Below, one piece after another: positions 61,368 through 64,000 of a stretch of DNA of 64,000 nt. The stretch spans positions 102,670 to 166,669 of the forward strand of contig CAKUQY010000001.1 of assembly GCA_934675585.1 (NCBI GenBank), written 5' to 3'. Under the pieces are notes generated by a model. The model did not search any database. It was not told where the DNA came from and saw only the letters and a list, made by a program, of their open reading frames with translations. How positions within the stretch are numbered: the stretch's first letter is position 1; each line of letters starts with the position of its first letter. The DNA is from an uncultured Opitutales bacterium (lineage in GTDB: Bacteria > Verrucomicrobiota > Verrucomicrobiia > Opitutales > UBA953). The translations under genes were made by a program, and so were the position numbers.

Positions 61368-61485
61368 AGGCGTTCGCGCAGAACTCGCCCAGCTTCGCGA
61401 TTTCGGGCGCGCCGAGCGCGAGCGTGTAGTGCGCGATTTTTTTGCGTTCTTCGGGAACGCCTGCAGATGTCTTCGTCTTCGCCAT
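61336..61485 (-). CDS. Possible small ORF or gene fragment upstream of the RHS remnant
   Basis: The 49-residue ORF reads MAKTKTSAGVPEERKKIAHY, then TLALGAPEIAKLGEFCANAS and a few motif-derived residues to the stop. It overlaps the start of the truncated RHS region by about 30 bp in another frame. The amino-acid composition looks like real protein. It might be the start of a gene whose rest was replaced by the RHS segment. Confidence 0.3.
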   Translation of the reverse strand: MAKTKTSAGVPEERKKIAHYTLALGAPEIAKLGEFCANASAYERTGTRR

Positions 61486-61594
61486 AAAACGGGCGAAAGT
61501 TTATGCCGTTCCCGTGCGGGAAGACAAGCCGGGAAGTGCTCCTCGGGAATGGTCAAGCTTTCAGAAAATCTCGGGCGTTCCCGCGGGAATGCGC

Positions 61595-62026
61595 TCATTT
61601 CCTACTGCATGCGTTGTCTTTAAGATAATCGTCGTAGCTGACAAATCGCGCGTCTTTTTCTGACATCGCGGCTTTGTAACCCGGGAATATTTCATGATTT
61701 TCCGGAGGGAACAAATCGGGATAATATCGACGAAGAATCGGAACATTTTTCCGGCGAATGTCCACTCTACATGAAAATTGTTTGGAAGAAGTATTTCTCT
61801 CGTAAAAGATTACCGTCCACCAATCCGGATTTTCCATGCGCGCAATACGTTCCCATACATGTTTCGGAAGCATCAACCATGATGACAACGGAGCTTCAGT
61901 ATAGACTACAATGTCGCTGGAGGTGTCGATCTCGCGGACGGCAATCTGTTCAACGGTCTCTATGAGCATTGCCTCTTCATCTGTTGTTTTCCAAACTTCC
62001 GTAACGGCGTCCGCAGGATAAAACAT
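61595..62026 (-). CDS. Hypothetical protein of the right RHS island
   Basis: The 143-residue product starts MFYPADAVTEVWKTTDEEAMLIET and contains LSSWLMLPKHVWERIARMENPDWWTVIFYE. It ends DARFVSYDDYLKDNACSRK. I recognise no family. Its start lies 2 bp after the stop of the SH3-like ORF upstream, in another frame. The joined text (EKAITPGG/LGMFYPADAV) reads like one protein, so either a frameshift split a single gene or two coupled genes exist. AT-moderate, with one CGTTCCC word. Confidence 0.5.
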   Translation of the reverse strand: MFYPADAVTEVWKTTDEEAMLIETVEQIAVREIDTSSDIVVYTEAPLSSWLMLPKHVWERIARMENPDWWTVIFYERNTSSKQFSCRVDIRRKNVPILRRYYPDLFPPENHEIFPGYKAAMSEKDARFVSYDDYLKDNACSRK

Positions 62027-62028
62027 CC

Positions 62029-62223
62029 CTAGGCCAAGCCGCCCGGAGTAATCGCTTTCTCGAGCTGAACACAAAATCCGCGTTTTGTCTGAAGATATTG
62101 GCGTTGCGCTTCTTCTGCGCTCAAAACCGCCTCAATGTAGCCGATTCTCAGCCCATCATCCAACCAAACTTGGTCGCCGACCTGCATTTCATCGCCGTTG
62201 AAATAGAAAATTTTCTCACTCAT
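62029..62223 (-). CDS. Small SH3-like immunity-type protein
   Basis: The 64-residue product reads MSEKIFYFNGDEMQVGDQVW, then LDDGLRIGYIEAVLSAEEAQ and a short tail. The VGDQVWLDDGLRIGYIEAVL pattern is typical of small SH3-like beta-barrel proteins found with RHS immunity genes. A clear Shine-Dalgarno sequence (GGAGGAG) stands about 10 bp before the ATG, unlike the housekeeping genes in the left half. Confidence 0.55.
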   Translation of the reverse strand: MSEKIFYFNGDEMQVGDQVWLDDGLRIGYIEAVLSAEEAQRQYLQTKRGFCVQLEKAITPGGLA

Positions 62224-62230
62224 ATGCGAA

Positions 62231-62437
62231 TTACTCCTCCGCCAAGGCTCGCCCCCTAACTATAGACGGAGGCCCTCCGGGAATTGCTCCGCGAACAGGA
62301 ATTAACGTACCATCAACCTGATAACTGTAATTCCAATAGCATTCACAAGATTGAGGATTGCCCTCTACGTATGGATGTTGATTCATCTTCCAATATTTCA
62401 CGTGATCAATTTCGCCCACCATACCTTTGACAGCCAT
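62231..62437 (-). CDS. Hypothetical small protein (68 aa)
   Basis: The product starts MAVKGMVGEIDHVKYWKMNQ and contains CECYWNYSYQVDGTLIPVRG and a Pro/Gly stretch. The GEIDHVKYWKM and HPYV segments hold several His and Trp residues, but no family is recognised. It has a strong Shine-Dalgarno sequence (AGGAAGGA). It lies 7 bp upstream of the SH3-like gene on the minus strand. Confidence 0.5.
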   Translation of the reverse strand: MAVKGMVGEIDHVKYWKMNQHPYVEGNPQSCECYWNYSYQVDGTLIPVRGAIPGGPPSIVRGRALAEE

Positions 62438-62503
62438 TTGCTTTTATCCTTCCTATGTTTTTTTTCTAAATCGGAGGAGAGTCCGGTATTTACAGATGTC
62501 TTA

Positions 62504-62920
62504 CTAACGCTTCACTATTTTTAATAGCATAAGCATGAAAATGGTAAAAAAAGCATTTAATACGGTGCAACATATGAAATGAAGTATCGGAAGTGGTGTC
62601 ATTCCTAATCCGTAAATCCAATATATTTCTTCAATTCCGATGCCTACAAATAATAAAGAAAAAATTAGTAGGAATGGCTCATGTCGTCTGCAATGCCTTA
62701 AAAACAAAGTCCAGCAGCATCCTTCTAAAAAAGAAGTCGGTAAGATGACGGGAAGCAAAAACATAGCCGGAATAACAGGAAAAAACCAAAAGAACTCCGC
62801 GTCATTTATTCCATTCTCGATGATCGAAACATAGAACGATGTAGTTCTAAATGAAAAATCTACGCATAAAAAAGCTCCGAATTGCAATAAAATGAAACGT
62901 GCCGCCTTGTTTACAGTCAT
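62504..62920 (-). CDS. Four-helix membrane protein, candidate immunity protein
   Basis: The 138-residue product has about four membrane helices (FFWFFPVIPAMFLLPVILPT, FLLIFSLLFVGIGIEEIYWIYGL, ILHFICCTVLNAFFTIFMLM). Its start overlaps the stop of the RHS gene at the right edge (ATGA), the toxin-immunity layout. A Shine-Dalgarno-like AAGGGGAAG stands in front. I recognise no family. Confidence 0.65.
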   Translation of the reverse strand: MTVNKAARFILLQFGAFLCVDFSFRTTSFYVSIIENGINDAEFFWFFPVIPAMFLLPVILPTSFLEGCCWTLFLRHCRRHEPFLLIFSLLFVGIGIEEIYWIYGLGMTPLPILHFICCTVLNAFFTIFMLMLLKIVKR

Positions 62921-64000
62921 ACTTCCCCTTTTTGCTGATCATGTCCACTTTCACTGAAGTTGTTTTTAAACCAATCGGGAAGAAGCATTTTCCACCCTAC
63001 ACTTGGACCTCCTGGCGGAAGCCATTTATAAGGAATAAATCTACATTGAACATAGCACTTGACATGTGCATCAAGACGTGCAGAATTTCGGACACTACAG
63101 GTTTGATTTTTATTTGTAATTAGCTTTTCCATTTCTGTTAAGCACTTTGCTACACATAAAACGCTCTCTGCATTTATTGCATTCGCGTATAGCTTGACAA
63201 ACCCGATACAAACGTCACGCGCCTTACTTGGATAAGGATCCTCAATCAACTTGCCGTTTTCGCAACATGTTCCTCCTTGTTCATATCCATTACAAATGGA
63301 AATTCCTTCGTTTATAATTTTATTCTCATATATTTTCCAGGATTCTGGTCGAGGTCCCCAAACTTCGCTTCCTGGGGCAAACATATAGGAGCCTGTAATG
63401 TCTATTTGTTGGACAACGTTGTTCTCTATGAATGTGTACAAGTTCAATCCTCCTTCCTCTTCAATCGGGTCTCTGCTAAGCCAACGACCGTCAGTAGGGG
63501 AGTAGTGGCGGTAGTTGTAGTAGACGAGGTCGAGTTCGGAATCGCAGATTTCCGATGACCATTGGAGCGGATTTGCGGGAACGGCGGAGCCGGAGGGCGT
63601 TCCCGCAGACACGTTCCCGAACGGTGCGTAGTCGTAGGTCGCGGCGACGTTCCCGTAAAAGTCTACGAGCTCGCAGACGTTTTTCGTCAGATCGACCGTC
63701 GGAAAATACACATTATCGCCGACGATTGAAATCGCGAGTGGACGCGTCGCCGTTTCCTCCGTCGGATCCCAGTAAATCACGCGTTTCAGCGTGGGCGTTT
63801 GCGTTCCCGCGACGTCGAACGCCGCGATTTGCAGATATCCGCGATAGGCGTAGCGTTCGTGCGAAACGAGCGTTCCCGCGACGGACACTTTTTTTCTCGA
63901 AGCGCCGCCCGAGCGAATCATATCCGCACTCGACCACGGTCTGCGTTCCCGCATTTTCAAAACGCACCGGACGGTTTTCGCCGTTGCAGGAAACGCTCCA
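62917..64000 (-). pseudogene. RHS 3' region with frameshift, entering from the right edge
   Basis: RHS core enters from beyond 64000 as WSVSCNGENRPVRFENAGTQ, continuing TVVECGYDSLGRRFEKK, and then shifts frame at a run of seven T (63889-63895) into VSVAGTLVSHERYAYRGYLQ. At the equivalent place in the minus-strand relative at 61205-61210 there are six T and the frame is intact. After the shift, the core ends WLSRDPIEEEGGLNLYTFIENN, and a tip of about 150 residues follows (SYMFAPGSEVWGPRPESWKI, several Cys). The cause may be sequencing error, real inactivation or slippage. Confidence 0.8.

Noticed and set aside
61272..61598. Arg/Pro-rich minus-strand ORF of 108 codons
   Set aside because: It runs in another frame of the RHS remnant and of the small ORF at 61336-61485; composition is typical of a shadow.
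1..64000. GGGAACG as a simple restriction site or HIP1 itself
   Set aside because: The word is not palindromic and differs from HIP1 (GCGATCGC); no restriction-modification gene is in the window. Kept only as an open alternative.

Overview
The window is 64 kb of bacterial chromosome with no rRNA operon, CRISPR array or recognisable transposase. The best guess for the host is a member of the PVC superphylum, of the Verrucomicrobiota/Lentisphaerota type. The clues are a chlamydia-like long GreA fusion (33460-35535), a GldA/GldG/DUF4340 ABC cluster, very large RHS proteins with interchangeable tips, and core genes that mostly lack Shine-Dalgarno sequences. This placement is an inference and is weak below phylum level.

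The left 43 kb is mainly housekeeping. In order: the end of mutS, tlyA, an RluA-type pseudouridine synthase, nusA, infB, valS, mraY, a decayed nucleoside-permease-like gene, secG, pgi, a coiled-coil membrane protein with a small lipoprotein, an iron alcohol dehydrogenase, a beta-barrel protein followed by feoA, feoB and a FeoB-associated small protein, a CNNM/CorC protein, a DUF4143 ATPase, a YfgM-like protein, a GxxExxY gene inside degenerate inverted repeats, the ABC/GldG/DUF4340 operon, a deleted GtrB-type glycosyltransferase, a STAS protein, a minus-strand ribB operon with an M23 peptidase and a lipoprotein, the long GreA, a sigma-54 activator, a TM2 protein, a DUF6625-like protein, tRNA-Arg(CCT) and alaS.

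From 44 kb to 57.4 kb lies a polymorphic-toxin locus. A 1,864-residue RHS protein carries its own tip and a candidate immunity gene. It is followed by four orphan cassettes, each holding the 3' end of the RHS core, a different C-terminal tip and a small downstream gene. Two tips look like group XII phospholipase A2, with a Cys-His-Asp pattern. After rsmI, hisA and a second iron alcohol dehydrogenase, two more RHS tip regions lie on the minus strand (60.5-64 kb). One has a one-base homopolymer frameshift and runs off the right edge.

The most striking signal belongs to no single gene. The non-palindromic word GGGAACG (usually GCGGGAACGC, or GCGTTCCCGC on the other strand) recurs about every 150-200 bp, in genes in all frames and between genes. 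Chance predicts about one per 8 kb. It forms the stems of several terminator-like hairpins, is nearly absent from the AT-rich toxin tips and immunity genes, and marks the points where the truncated RHS cassettes begin. It behaves like a DNA uptake sequence or HIP1-like genome signature. I regard this, together with its link to cassette shuffling, as the best candidate for an undescribed system here.
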